A DNA stretch of 64,000 bases. Source: Betaproteobacteria bacterium. Its GTDB lineage: Bacteria > Pseudomonadota > Gammaproteobacteria > Burkholderiales > WYBJ01. The notes beneath the pieces are model-generated. The model was not told the DNA's origin, made no database searches, and saw only the letters and a program-made list of their open reading frames with translations. Location: NCBI GenBank assembly GCA_009377585.1, contig WHTS01000015.1, forward strand, positions 1 to 64,000, given 5' to 3'. Shown here one piece after another: positions 19,601 through 34,600 of the stretch. Made by a program: the position numbers and the translations under genes. Each line of letters opens with the position of its first letter. The first letter of the stretch is position 1.

Positions 19601-22600
19601 TGATCCTCGGATCGTTCGTCTACGACCGCGGCCTCGAGCCCGGCAAGAGCTACACGCGCACGGAACGCTTGCGGCTGCCTTCGAAGCTCGAAGGCGCGTG
19701 GCAGGTCGAAGTGACGACCGACGTGGCGAATGTGGTCTACGAGCACGCAGCCGCTGCGAACAACAACATCCTGCTCGACGACGCCGCGCTCGCGGTCGAT
19801 CTGAAGCCGCGTCCCGATCTGCAAGTCGCAACGATCACGGCGCCCGCCAGCGTCTCTTCCGGCGGCACCGTGCAAGTGTCGTTCACCGTGTTCAACCGCG
19901 GCAGCGTCGCCACCACCAATCCGCGCTGGCAGGACAACGCCTATCTGTCGCTCGACGACAAGATCGGCGGCGACGATATTCTGATCGGCAGCATCCAGAA
20001 TGGATCGGCACTCGAGTCCGGGCAAGGATACAGCTCGCAGACCGGAACCGCGGTCGTGCCGCTTCGCTTTCGCGGCGACGGCTTCATCATCGTGCAGGCC
20101 GACGCGTCCGCATCGATCGAGGAGTATCCGAGCCAGTTCGAAGCGAACAACACGCGCGCGGTCGCGATCCACGTGGAGCCCGTGCCGCTCGCCGACCTGC
20201 TGACCAGCGAGGTGGTCGCGCCGGTCCAGGGTCTCTACGGCCAGGAGATCGAAGTCCGCTATCGCGTCACCAACGAGGGCTCCGCGCAGACCGACAAGGC
20301 GACCTGGACCGACACCATCTGGCTTGCGCGCGACAAGACCCGCCCCAACCCCGGGGGCAACGGCGCCATCCTGCTCGGCTCGGTGACGCACGAAGGCAGG
20401 CTCGAGCGCGACGAGAGCTACCTGGTCACCACGCGCGTGCGCGTTCCAAGCGTGATCGAGTCGGGTCTGTACTACATCACACCATGGACCGACGCCTACG
20501 ACGCGGTGTTCGAAGACACGCTCGCATCCAACATCAATCCGGACGATCCGAACGAGTTCGACAACAACAACTACAAGGCGCGGGCGATCGACATCATCGG
20601 CAACCCGATCCCGCCGCTGCCCGATCTCGTCGTCGCCTCGGTCACCACCGACGGACCCGCGAGCGCGGATGTCCCGTTGATCGTCACCTGGGTGGTCGAG
20701 AACACTGGCGAAGGCGATGCGGCGGATTGGATCGATACGGTGTGGCTATCCGATCAGTCGGATATGAACGCACCGAATGCGAAGACCTGGGCGCTGGGCA
20801 GTTTTCAGCGGGTCAGCGCGCTCGGCTCGCTCGAAGCGTACACGAACACCCAGACCTTCGAGCTATCGCCCGCCGCCAAAGGGCAGTATGTCATCGTCAA
20901 GGCCGACACTGCCTTCATACCCTCCGTGCAGGAGACCGACGAAAACAACAACACGACGGTCGTAAGCGCAGCCGTGGCCACCCCCCCGGCCGACCTGCGC
21001 GTCACGTCGATCACATCGCAGCCGGTCAACTATTCCGGCGAGAAAACGCGCATCACGTGGACCGTCGTCAACGAAGGCGGCGCAGTCTGGGGCGGCTCGC
21101 GGCTGTGGACCGACACCGTGTTCATCTCGCCCGATCCGACCTTCATTCCCAGCCGCGCGACCCCGCTCGGCACGTTCGTGCACGCGCTCGGCGACGGGCT
21201 CGCGCACGGCGAATCGTACACGCAGGATGTCGAGGTCACGCTGCCGGCGGGCATCGGCGGCGATTTCTTCCTCTACGTGTTCGCGGATGGCAGCAGCGGC
21301 GAAGACCTGAGCGGCGGCATCAATACGTTCTCACTCGGTTATTACGGCGTGCACGTCTGGGAGGAACTGAACGGAGCCAACGCCCTGCGCAGCGAGATCC
21401 CGGTGATCTACCGCGAGCCGGATCTGCAAGTGACGGCGATCACCGTTGCCGACGGCGAGATCGGCTCCGGCGACACGGTTCCGGTGACGGTGACGATCTC
21501 CAATCTCGGCACGCGCGCAACGCGCCAGTTCAGCTGGCTGGATCGGCTCTATCTGTCGGAAGATCCGTCGCTCGATCCGACCGACCTCGCGCTCGGGGAG
21601 TTCAAGCGTTTCGCTCCGTTGGAGGCCGGCGCGAGCTACAACCTGAACACAACGGTGCGGATGCCCGAAGGGGCGAGCGGGCCTTTTTACCTGATCGCCT
21701 ATGCCGACTCGGACGTCGAGGGCAGCACCGGCGCCGGCGCCCCGGCTCCCACGGAAGTATCCGGCGTGAGGCTGCGCCACGACGCCGTGCCGGAATTCCG
21801 CGACGAGGGCAACAACATCTCGGTGCGTGCGATCGACATCGTGCTGCGGCCGGCGGCCGACTTGCGCGTGAGCACGGTCATCGCGCCGCAGCGCGTGCTC
21901 GTCGGTCAGACGCTCGACGTGAGCTATACCGTTACCAATGCCGGCCCGGGCCCGACGCCACCGGACCAGACCAATTGGGAAGACCGCATTTATCTGTCTG
22001 CGGATCCATTCCTCGATCTCAACGCCGATCGGTATCTCGATCGCGTGCGCCACACGGGTGCGCTGGCGAACGGTGCGTCCTACCAGGTGCAGCACGCGAT
22101 CCGCCTGCCGCGCGACATCATCGGCGATTACTACGTGTTCGTGGTGACCGATCCGACGCGCAGCGGTGCACTGCGGGGTGCGGTGTACGAAGGCACGAGC
22201 GAGACGAACAACGCGACGCCCTCTGTGCAGCCGGTGTTGATCGAGTTGCCGCCGCCGTCTGACCTGGAAGTGAGCGACATCGACGTCGCCGGCGTCCTCA
22301 CCGCGGGCGAAACGGTGAACGTGGCGTTCACGGTCGTCAATAGCTCGGACTTCGCGGCCGAAGGGACGTGGGTCGATGCGGTGTACATCTCGGCCGACAG
22401 CGAATGGGACATCGGCGACCGGCTGATCGGCAAGGTGGAACATAGCGGTGGGCTCGCACCGCAGATGAGCTACACCGCGCAGCTCTCGGCCGCGCTGCCG
22501 CCGCTGAGGGAGGGGCAGTATCGGCTCATCGTGCGCACCGATGTCCTCAACGAGGTGTACGAAGGCGCGGCCGCCGCGCTCGACGAGCTCAATAACACCA

Positions 22601-25600
22601 CCCCATCGCCCGATCCGATCACCGTGCAGGTTCCCGAGTTGCACCTGGGCGTGCCGCTCGCGGCGACGCTCTCGCCAGGCCAGGTGCGGCTCTACAAGAT
22701 CGAAGTCGGGCAGAACGAAACGCTGCAGGTGAGCCTCACGACCACGCAGCAGTTGGCATCGAACGAAATATTCATTCGCTATGGCGAGGTGCCGGACGGC
22801 TTCGTCTTCGATGCGGCGTTCGAGAACCCACTGCAAGCCGATCAGGTCGCCACGATTCCCTCGACCCAGGCCGGCGTTTACTACGTCTTCGTGCGCGGGC
22901 AGTCGGGCCCCACGCCGAACGCGCCGATCACACTCACCGCGCGCACGCTGCCCTTCTCGATCACCGGTGTGACGCCGGACCAGGGCGGCGACAGCAAATG
23001 GGTCACCATGCGCATCCACGGCGCGCGCTTCCAGCAAGATGCGATCGTGAAGCTGGTGCGCCCCGGCGTCGAAGAGATCGAGCCGTCGCGATACGAGGTG
23101 ATCGACGCCACCACCATCATCGCGACCTTCGATTTCACCGGCCGCGATCGCGCGCTCTACGACGTGAAAGTCATCAATCCGGACGGGGCCGAGGCGATCG
23201 TTCCGTACCGCTATCTGGTCGAGCGGGCGTTGCCGATCGACGTCACCATCGGTCTCGGCGGCCCGCGTGTGCTGCCGGCCGGCAGCAGCGGCTTGTACGG
23301 GGTCTCGCTGCAAAGCCTCACCAACGTCGACACGCCTTACGTGTACTTCGAGTTCGGTGCGCCCGAGATCGGCGTCAACGCGGAGATTTTCGGGTTGCCG
23401 TTCGTGAGCTTCAACTCCAACGTGCGCGGTGCGCCGGATGGGCAGCGTGAAGACGTGCCGTGGGCAAGCCTCGATTCGGAGGTGAATACCACCGGATTCA
23501 TGATGGCCCCCGGTTATGCCCTCGACGTGGTCGCCGACGGCTATGTCGGGATGAGCTTCTCGGTGCTGACGTACGCCGGCTTGAAGGAGATGTTGGACCG
23601 CGACCCGGTCGCTTTGCGGCGCACGCTCACCGACGCATTGCCCAAGCCGTATTTCGAGGTCGATCCGCAAACCGGTCTCACGCCATTCGAAGCGCTGATG
23701 ACCCATCTGGAAGATCACATCACCACTGCGGAAGAGATCCTCGACGATTGCGACCCGCTCTACATCCCGTTCCGCTTCAACGTGATGGCGGCGGCCACGC
23801 CGATGACGCGCGCGGAGTTCGTCGAGCGCCAGAGCGGCGAAGCGCTGCGGCTGCGCGAAGCGATCCTCGCGGATCCAACCGCGAATGCAGTGCTCGTGAA
23901 TCTCGCCGCGGACGCGGACACGTGGGTCGCGAGCTACCTCGCCGCGCTGGAGGATTCCGGACTGCTGCGCCCGGAGAACGAGGCCCCGCCCATCCGGCTC
24001 GATCCGAAAGTCGTGAGCCGTCTCGGTGTGCTTGCCTCCGGTGTGCTCGTCGGCGCGGGCGGCGAGCAGTTCGTCACCAACTCCAGCCTGATCGCCTTTT
24101 TCGAGAAGCTGCACGCCTGGTACGGCGACGAGCCGGGCAAGATGGCGATCATCGATCACTACGATTTGCGCGAATCCGAGGAGTGCCCGCCCTACGAGAT
24201 CCCGGTTCCCGCATCGCCGTTGTTCGAGGACTACGACCTCGGCCTGTCGCATGGCACGTATTTCCAGGCCTTCAACGTCTTCTCTCCGTGGATGGGATTG
24301 CCTGCGACGGGCGCATTGCCGGAGTTCGCTTCCGTAGCCGCCAGCAACGAGCTCTCGGCGCTGACCTTCTCCGAGTTGCTCAACCAGGCGATCGCCGGTG
24401 CGCAGGCTGCGAGCATCACCGGACCGCAGGGTTTCGGCGAGAGCCAGTTCGTGCCCGCGCTCGAGTCCTTGCCCTACACCATCAGCTTCGAGAATGCCGC
24501 CGATTCCTCCACCTGGGCGAACGAGATCCGGATCGTGACGCAGCTGGACGAGGGATTGAATCCGCGCTCGTTCCGCCTGGGCGGTATCAAGATCGGGGAC
24601 ATCAACGTCTCGGTCCCGACCGATCGCGCGAGCTTCCAGGGCGATTTCGATCTGAGGAACAGCAAGGGCTTCGTCCTGCGCGTGAGCGCCGGCATCGACA
24701 CGGCGACCGCGACCGCCACGTGGCTGCTGCAGGCGATCGATCCGCTGACCGGCGAAGTGCTCGCCGATCCCACGCGCGGGTTGCTGGGCCCGAACAACGC
24801 GCAGGGCCGGGGCGCGGCATCGGTGAGTTATTCGGCCGCAGCCGCATTCGGCGCGCAGACGAGCAACGAGCTGCGGGCGCAGGCAAGTATCTTCTTCGAT
24901 ACGGCGGCGCCGGTCGAAACGCATGAGATCGTGCATCTGCTCGATGCCGAAGCGCCGGAGACGAGCCTCACCGCGACGCCCGTCGCCACCGGGCGTGCGG
25001 ATTACGAGGTGCGCTGGCAGGCAGCCGACGATCCCTTCGGCTCCGGGGTCAAGCACACCACGGTGTACGTCGCCGAAGACGGCGGGGATTGGAAGATCTG
25101 GCTGCGGCAAACAAACGAGACCTTCGGCATCTACGAAGGACGCGAAGGACACAGCTACGAATTCCTCGCGCTGTCGACCGATAACGCCGGTAATCGGGAA
25201 CGTCCTCCGGCCGATACGGCCGCGCCGGACGACGGCTCGCGCCCGAATCTCGGCACGCTGTTCCAGGTCGGTTCGACGACACAGGACATCGGCGATCCGC
25301 CGCCGCCGAGCGCTGATCCCTCGACCAATCCCTTGTTCGTCGAAGCCGAACAGGGCGTTCCGTCGCCGGATCCGCTCAATGCCTCCGAGTTTGCCGATAC
25401 GCTAAAGCCGTTCACGACAACGGCATTCGGTACCGGCATCCCGCAAAGCCATGCCGACATCGGCCCGCTTGCATTGTTGGTGCGTCCCGATGGCACGGTG
25501 ATCGCGAGCGGCGGGTTCAATCGCGGTCAGCTCTATCTGTTCGATCAGGACGGGGGTGAGGCGGGCAATCCGTTCGCGCAGCTGGACGAACCGATCTTCG

Positions 25601-28600
25601 ATCTCGCGCTCGACAAAACCGGCCGGCTATGGGCGAGCACCGGCGGCGGCGAGTTGGTGGAGCTCGATGCGACCACGGGCGAGATCCTGGGCCGTCACGG
25701 CGAGAGCATCACGCAGGCCATCGCTGCCGATCCTGCGACCGGCAAGCTCTATGTGTCCTCGGGCGACGGGGTCGAGATCTTCGATCCATCGAACAACAGC
25801 TTCACGCACTTCAGCGACCTGCGCGTGGACGACCTTGCCTTCGCCCCGACCGGCGAGCTCTGGGGCACGACCTGGCCGAAACGTGGCGACGTGGTGAAGT
25901 TCGACCAGCTCGGCCAGCCGCACGCCATGCTGCGCCTGGATACGCCGGTCGATTCGATCGCCTTCGGCGCCGCGGGCAGCGCCCTCGAGAACCTGCTCTT
26001 CATCTCCAACCACACCGAGATCGGCAGGCCGCATCTCGCCGCTCTGGTGATGGTCGACCTCACGACTCTGCGGACGGTCGACGTCGCCGTCGGCGGCCCG
26101 CAGGCCGAGACGCTCGCGGCGATGCCGGACGGGCGGCTGCTGATTGCGAACTCGCACCAGATCGATGTGCTGGCGCCGGTGATTGCGCCGATGGTCATCC
26201 AGGTGAATCCGCCCGACGAAGCGATCGTGCCGTTGCCGCTCGCGTCGGTGCGCGTGACGTTCGACCAGGACATGGCGGCCGTAGAAGCGTCGCGTCCGGA
26301 GTCCGTGGTCAACCCCGCGAACTACCGCCTCACGGTCGAGGGCGGCGCGGAAGTGGCGATCAAGGAGGTCCGCTACGACATCGCTGCGCGGACCGCGACG
26401 CTGCTGTTCGATCCGCTGGGCGGCGGAATCTACACGCTCACGGTGGAGCCGACGGTGCGCAGCCGCGTAGGGCTCGAGCTGGCGGAGCCCTATGTGACGC
26501 AGTTCGTCGCGGTCGAGGATTTCTCGGCGTTCGTGCAGATCGATTTCGAGCGCACGCGCTCGGATCGTCTCGACGGCACGGTATCCTATGATTTGCGGGT
26601 CACCAATGTCGGCGACTTCGATCTGCTGACGCCGCTCAAACTGGTGCTCGATCCCGCGCGCTATTTCCAGGGGCTGCCGGCCGGCACCTTCGACACCGCC
26701 GCGGATGGCCTGTGGCTGATCGACCTGGACGCAGGGCTGCCGAACGCTCGCCTGCAGCCCGGCGAATCGACAGTCACGCAGACGGTCACGTTCTCCAACC
26801 CGGGCAGCCAGCGCGCAGCAATCGGGCACGGCATCTACGCATTGCCCTATCCGAACACGGCGCCGGTGTTCGATTCGAATCCCATCACTCAAGCAACCCT
26901 CGGCGCCGAGTATCGCTACGACGCGAACGCCTCTGATCCGGACGGCGTCGCGGTTTCGCATCTGCTGCTCGAGGGGCCGCAAGGGATGGCCCTCGATCCC
27001 GGAACGGGCCTGCTGGTATGGACGCCGCCCGCGGGGATCACAGCGCAAGTCAGCGTGGTGCTGCGGGCCTACGATACACGCGGCGGCCATGCGACGCAGG
27101 CCTTCGCCATCGACGTCGCCGGCGGCAATCGTGCACCGGTGGTGAACGAGATTCCGGCCGAAGTGATCGGCGCCGAATCGCAGCGTATCCAGATCGGCCT
27201 CACAGCCTCGGATCCGGACGGCGATGCACTGACCTACTTCGCCGACCATCTCCCGCCCGGCGCGATCTTCGATCACGAGGCCCGGGTGATCGATTGGACG
27301 CCGGGATACGATGCGGCCGGCATCTATAGCGATGTGCAGTTGCTGGTGACGGATGGGATCAACACCGTCACGCGCTCCTTCACGCTCGTCATCGAGCCGC
27401 GCAACGCACCGCCCACGCTCACGGGGCCGGCGGACCGCACCATTCGCGAGGGCGACCCGGTGCGGTTCCAGCTGGGTGCCCAGGATCTCGACAACGACGT
27501 GCTGCGGTTCTTCACCAACTACCCGATTGCCGGTTCCTTCCTCGACCCGAATACGGGCGAATTCGAATGGGTGCCGGGATTCACGCAAGCGGGCACCTAT
27601 GCGATTTCATTCGGCGTTACCGATGAGGTGAACGTCACGCAGAAGGTGGTGACGCTCACTGTAACCAACGTCAACGCGCCGCCCGTGTTCGATGCGCTCG
27701 GCGACTGGAGCTTGTTCGAAGGCGAAACCCTCGCTTTCCGGCCGTTCGCTTTCGATCCGGACAACCCGGGGTTCGCGCCGCGCGATCGCGTGGGCACGCA
27801 GCTCACCCCGCAAGAAGGCACCGACCCCAGCGTGACCTATGCGGTGAGCGGCCTGCCGCCGGGTGCCACGTTCGACGCGGAAACGATCAGCTTCCGCTGG
27901 ACGCCCGACTTCGATGCCGCGGACGATTACGTGGTGCGATTCGTCGCCACCGACGACGGGAACGGCACGGGTACGCCGCGCTCAGCCACGATCGACGTGC
28001 CGATCCACGTGCGCAATGCCAATCGCGCGCCGGTGGCGCAGGTCATCGACAACATTGCCGTCGACCGCGGCGCCGTCGTCGATCTCGAGCTTGCCTTCCC
28101 GGATCCGGACGGCAACCCGGTCGTGTTGAGTGCGGCTGGCTTGCCGCGCTTTGCCGCGCTGACGAGCAACGGCGACGGCACCGGGCTGCTCCATATTGCG
28201 CCGGAGGCGGACGATCGGGGCGACTATGTCGTCACCATCACGGCGACCGACGACGGAGACGGGCCAAAGGCGCAGCTGTCGGCCTCTCGACAGTTCGTCA
28301 TCACCGCGAACTCCCCCGCCGAGGCCCCGCGTCTGCAGTACACCGGCGACAAGGTCGCACTCGTCGGACAGAAGCTCGAGTTCTTCGTCCGTGCGACCGA
28401 TCTCGATCAGGATCTACTGACCTTCGCGGCCGAGAACCTGCCCGCCGGGGCCACGTTGGTCCCCGCGGTTCAATACGGCACGGCCCGTTTCGAATGGACG
28501 CCGACGGCCGCCGACCACGGCACGCACACCCTGACCTTCAAAGTGCACGACGACGGCAACGCGGGCGCGGGCACGCCCGCAGAGGACACGCAGACGATCG

Positions 28601-31600
28601 ACATCGTCGTGCGCGATACCAACGCAGCCCCGATCCTGCTGCCGGTCGGCAATTTGACCGTCGCCGAAGGGTCGCTGCTCGAAGTGCAGCTGGAGGTGCT
28701 CGATACCGACGGCGATCCGATCACCTTTTCGGCCGCGAATCTGCCGCCGGCGGCAACGCTGGATCCGATCACCGGGCTGCTGCGCTACGCGCCGAATCTG
28801 CTTGCCGAGGGCAGCTACCTCGACGTCATCCTCACCGCGTCCGACGGCCAGGCAAGCAGCCAGGAGACGATCCGCATCGACGTTTCCCGCACCAACCAGG
28901 CGCCGATCCTCGCCGGCATTCCGCCGTTGGGAGGCCAGGAGGACCAACTGCTCGGCTTTTTCCTGGTAGCCAGCGACTTCGACGGCGACGCGATCGTCTT
29001 CCGCGCGACCAGCCCGCTGCCGCAGGGGGTGCACTTCGACGTCTCCAACGGGCATTTCGAGTGGAAGCCCAACTTCGATCAGGCGGGCGAGTACGTGCTG
29101 ACGTTCGAGGCGGCCGATGCGGCGGGCGCGAAGGATGCCCTCGCCGTCGCCGTTCGCATCGACGACGTCAATCGCGCGCCGGTGGTGACACTGGCCGATC
29201 ATCGCGTCCTGCTCGGCGAGGAGTTGAGGTTCACCATTGGCGGCTCCGATCCGGACAAAAGCGAAACGTTGACGTTCGCGGCGGACGGCCTGCCCGAGGG
29301 TGCGAGCCTGCATGCGCAGACAGGTGTGTTCTTCTGGAGACCGGGTCCGGGCCAGGCGGGGGATCACCTCGTTCTCGTCAATCTGAGCGACGGCAAGACC
29401 ACGACCGTCAAGCCGCTGGTGATTCGTGCCAGCGTGGAGCCGGTTGCACCGGATGTGACGATCGAGCTGACGCCGAGCTTCCCTGCCTTCCCGGGACAGT
29501 CGGTGACGGTCACGGTGCTCGCCGACAGCTTCTCGGCCATTGCGACGCGCTCGCTCACGGTCGATGGGCAGGCCGTTGCGCTCGACGAGCGCGGTCGCGC
29601 GGTCGTTACGCCGAGCGCGCCCGGGCAGATCGTGCTGATCGCACAGGCGACCGATGTCGACGGCTTCACGGCAACGGTCGAGCGATTGATCAAGGTGCGC
29701 GACCCGGCGGATACCACGGCGCCGACCGTGTCGCTGTCCACTGCACTGACTGCGGCCTTGATCCGCACGGCGGTCGATGTCATCGGCACCGTGGCCGACC
29801 AGAATCTCGATGCCTGGTCGCTCGAGATCGCGCGCGCCGGAAGCAACGCGTTCATGCCGCTCGCGGGAGGCAGCAGCGCGCCCGGGGCAGACGCCGTGTT
29901 GGCAGAGCTCGATCCGTGCACCTTCGCCAACGGTTTCTATCGGCTGCGCCTCTCCGCCACGGACATCGCCGGACGCTCTGCGGTGTTCGAGCTGCTGGTG
30001 GAAATCGCCTCGGCCGACAAGGTCGGTCGCTATGCGCGCACCGAAACCGATTTCTCTGCCGTGCTCGCGGGTCACACCATCGATTTCGTGCGCCGCTACG
30101 ACTCGCTGAGCGCCGACGTGGCAGGATCGTTCGGCAACGGTTGGCAGCTCGCGCTGCGCGACGTCGATTTTGCGACCGACGTGGCGAGCGCGATCAGTCC
30201 GATTCGTGTCGATTCGCGTGTGTATCTGACGCTTCCCGACGGTCAGCGCGGTGGCTTCACCTTCGCGCCGGTGCTGCACGAGGGGCAGGGCTACAAGTGG
30301 CATGCGCCCACGTGGGTCGCGGATCCCGGCATCGGCTGGACGCTGGAGTCGATCGGCGCCAAGCTGCTACGCGCGGGCGATCGCTTCTACGATCTCGAGA
30401 CCGGCGCGCCCTACAACCCGGTCGGCATGGAACCGGCGCGCGCGCAGTTCATGCTCACGGCGCCCGACGGCACCCGCTATCGGCTGAACGCGGCGGATGG
30501 GATTACCCAGATCGAGTTCGCCGACGGAATGGTGCTGCAGGTGAGCGATAGCGGGATCGTGGCGCAAGGCGGGGAGGCGTTGCGCTTCAGGCTGGACGCC
30601 ACGGGCCGAATCGCGCGCGCGATCGCGCCCGACGGCACGCAGTTCGTCTATAGCTACGATGCCGCGGGTCATCTCGTAGGGGCGCGCAACCTCCAATCGG
30701 GCGAGTCGTCTCGCTACGCATACGAGGCGGGAGGTAAGGGACGGCTCATGCTGGCGAGCGGGCCCAGCGGCGGCGCGGTGATCGACTACGCGGCGGGGGC
30801 GGCGGTGTCGACGGTAACGGCCGACCTCGGGACGGCGCTCCGCTACCTGGCGACGCCTCATACCGGTAGCATGGGTGCCCGAGAAAGCGCGCACTTTAGC
30901 TTGGTCGTGCGCGAGAGCGAGATTGCTGCGGCGGCGGGGGGCGCCGCGCTGATCGGAGTGGTGCTCGAAGCCGAGCCGGGCAGCACGCTCGCCCCGGCGA
31001 TTCCTCGAATCGAGGGGCTCGACCCAATTGCATCCGGGGTGGACGCCACGCGCGCCTTTGCGCTGTTTCGGATCGACACGGCGGGCTTGAAGCTTGTTTC
31101 CCTCGCCGGCGCCAACGCCAGCACCGACGGTGGCTACAGCTTGAAGATCTTCGCCATCGGCGATGCGAATCGGGATGCCATTGTCGATGCGCTGGACGTT
31201 GACATTCTTGCCGCGGCTTCGGACACCACCGAAGGCGATCCCGGCTACGTCGAGGCGGCCGATTTCAATTTCGATGGCAGCGTCGACGCGGTCGACCGGC
31301 AGCTGCTGTTCCAGGCGCTCGGCTACTCGCCGAATCGTCCGCCGACGATCACAACCCCGAACGTCAAGACCCACGTCGGCCTCCCCGCCACGGGGCGCCT
31401 CGATGGGCTGCTGAACGACCCTGAGGGCGATAGCGTGTTCGTACGCGTTATCGGCACGAGTCATGGCAGCGCCCAGCTTGCGAGTGACGGCAGGTCCGTG
31501 CAATTCATTCCGGAAGCGGGTTTCAGCGGGATTGCGAGCTTCACGCTGGTTGCCGACGACGGCTACGGCGCTTCGCAGCCTGGCATCATCAGCGTGAACA

Positions 31601-34600
31601 TCAGCGATGCGCCGCTGGAGCGCATTCACGTCGAGCTTCCAAACTTTCTCTGGATAGGCGACGAGCTCGTGTTCGACGTTACCGGCGATTTCTCGGACGA
31701 AGTGGGCGTCCTCCTGCCCGTATCGTATCTGTCGATCACTTCGACAAACCCGGGAATCATCGGTATCACGGCAGACGGTGCGCTGCGTGCTTTCGCAGAG
31801 GGGTACTCCATCGTCGAGATCTCGGCGCAGGGCCGGTCGCGGATCGCGGCGGTGAACGCCTTCCCGCGCTTCCCCGATACAGGGGAGCAGGATGCAGGCG
31901 AAGCGCTCCCGACCCTGCCGCAACTCGCTCTGTTTCCGCATGCAGTCACCGTGGCGGCCGGTAGGGGCACTCGGCAACTGCTGATCAAGACAAGCGACGG
32001 TGTCGACCTTGCGGTTCCGAGTGCCGGAACCATCTACATCGTCGCCAATCCCGATGTGGTATCGGTGAGCGATTCAGGTTTGGTGACGGGACTCCTACCG
32101 GGCTTCAGCGAGATCACGGTCATCAACGGCGGTGCGAGCGAAGTGGTGATGGTCGCCGTAGACGCGCCGGATCCCAGCGGTTCGGCGGTCGGCGCGCAAG
32201 GTGGGGTCGTCGGCAACGACGAAGTCAGCATCGCCATCGCGCCGGGCGATCTCGATCACGAAGTGCCCGTCACCGTGCAACGCTTGGCGCTGGACGCGCT
32301 GCCCGTCGCATTGCCGGATCTGTTCACCGGGCTCGGCGCGTTCGAGCTCGATCTCGCAGGACAAACGCTCGACACACCCGCACAGCTTGCCCTTCGTCCT
32401 GCTGCCGCCGCGGCACCCGGCACGCCCGTCGAAATCATGCTCCTCACCAAGCTGCCGGAGGCCGACGGCAGTTTCCGCGACCTGTGGCTGCTGGTCGAAA
32501 GCGGGGTGGTCGACGATCATGGCATGGTGCGGACCAGCTCGCCGCCTTACCCTGGCATTCACGTGTCGGGAACTTACTCGATCGTTCAGGCGCAGTCGAC
32601 GCGTCGCCTGATCGCGTCTCCCGGCATAGATACGGCGGCGATCTTCATCCAGTCTGCGGGTTCTGCCTACGGCGTCGCCGCCGGTTCGCTACCCATGCCA
32701 GTGCCACAAAGCGATGCCTTTACCGTCGTGGTGCGCGTCTACGGCAGTGGCGGCTATTCGGAGCAGGTCACGGCGGTTGCGGCGAACTCCGACCTGGATG
32801 CCATCAGCATCGATCTCGCGCCACCGGCGGTTAACTACACTACGCACACGCCGCGGATCAGCAGCGTCCAGGTCGATCCCGGCGCCAGTGGGACGACGCT
32901 GCTCATCAGTGGCGAGAACTTCGCCGTTCCCGGAATGGCGGGAATCGTCGTTCCGGAGGTGACTCTGGAGATCAAGCAGGCGGGGCAGACGACGCCGCTC
33001 GTCGTCCCGGTGCCCGGCTCCAACGTCGTCGCCAACAGCCTTACCGTCAACCTGCCCGCCAATGTGCCGCTCGCGCTTGCGGAGCTCACGCTGGTACGCA
33101 AGATAACCGTGGCGGGAGTCGGTCCGGGCGGGGTGCTCAATTCGAGCTCGCAGGTGTTTCGCAGCCAGCCGTTCAAGATCACGCAGGCGAGCTCGAGTGT
33201 GGTCGTGGGCGCCTCGGCGGCAGCCGTGGAGATCCTCTCTCCAGAGGGCGGCCAGCGACTGTTTTCGATTCCCCTGAACAACGGGGCCCAGGTGGAGCGT
33301 CGCGGCAGCGTGGTCGTGACGGCGGACGGCACCCGCGCTTATGCCGCCCTGAAGTCCGGCGGAGTCGCGGTAATCGACCTGCTGACGTATCGGGACATCC
33401 ACCACGTCAAGGTACTCGCCGGCTTCTCCAGTCTTCCGGTGTTCGACGCGATGACGGTCGATCCGGCCGGCCGCTATCTCTATGCTGCCGCCGGTGCCGA
33501 CCAGATCTACGTCATCGACATCGTCAGGGCGATGAGCGATCCATTCAATGCGGCAGAGCAGGTCATCACGCTCACCTCGAGCGATCCGTTCAGCGGCATC
33601 ACCGGACTCGCGATCAGCGCCGATGGACGGCGAATGTACGTCACGGCAGCGCGCACGCAGCTTTATCGCGCTGGCGCCGAACCCGGCTGGTACGAGGGCG
33701 GCCGGACGGCCGGCAGCATCCTCGTGATCAACGTCGATCCGCTCGACCGCCCGGTCTCTGGCGAGCCGCCAGACGCACGCGGCTGGCGCCAGCAGATTGC
33801 CGAGATCGATCCTGCTCCGAGCGGCAGTTCGGAGTCGGGTGTGTACCCGACCGGCATCGTCGCGACGCCCAATCCGCATCGGCTGATGTTCGCGAACATG
33901 CTGGACAACACCAACGGCGTGATGCGCCTTGTCATCGAGGACGACAACCCGGCATCGTTCAGCGCGACCGTCGAAGCCATAGAGACCATCATCGATCACC
34001 CGCGGCGCATCGACCTTTCCATCCACAATCCGCGGGCGATCGCGGTGCTGCCGGACTTTTCCTTCGCCTTCGTGCTGGACTACGGGCAGCCGGTGTTCCC
34101 GCTTTCCTTCAATGCCACTTCGACGGCGGACCTCGACACGAGGGAGTGGGGCGCGAAGGTCGGCGTGATCAAGGATCCCTTCGGGCCGAGCCCGGAGTAC
34201 CTGGGCGCAACCACGCCCGTGCCCTACGGATTTGCGGACCGGCTCGCCCTGAGCATCGACGGCAAGCTGCTCTACGCGGCGTATCGCGGCGTGAACACCG
34301 AGCTGACCTTCGACGTGGAGCAGCTCGTGCTCGCGGCGACCTCCACGTCGGAATTCATTCGCGAGCGCAATCCTCTGGACCGCCTGGATGTGAACCTGGA
34401 CGGCATTGCCGATTACAACATCAATCGTCCGGGCGTGATTCTGCCAGGGGTGACAGGTCTCGCGACGGCCGGAATTCCGGGCGGCTCGACGGTTCTCGCC
34501 GCCACCCCGACGAAGCTCTTCGGCGACGTCGTCGAAGTGGATCTCGCCAGTTTGCTCGGCGCGCCCGCGGGCGCAACCTTCTTTCTTCTCCCGGATACCT

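Noticed and set aside
21331-25152. Second long antisense open frame (1,273 codons)
   Set aside because: Same cause: lack of stop codons opposite a GC-rich, codon-biased gene. The sense strand has clear CARDB and IPT motifs.
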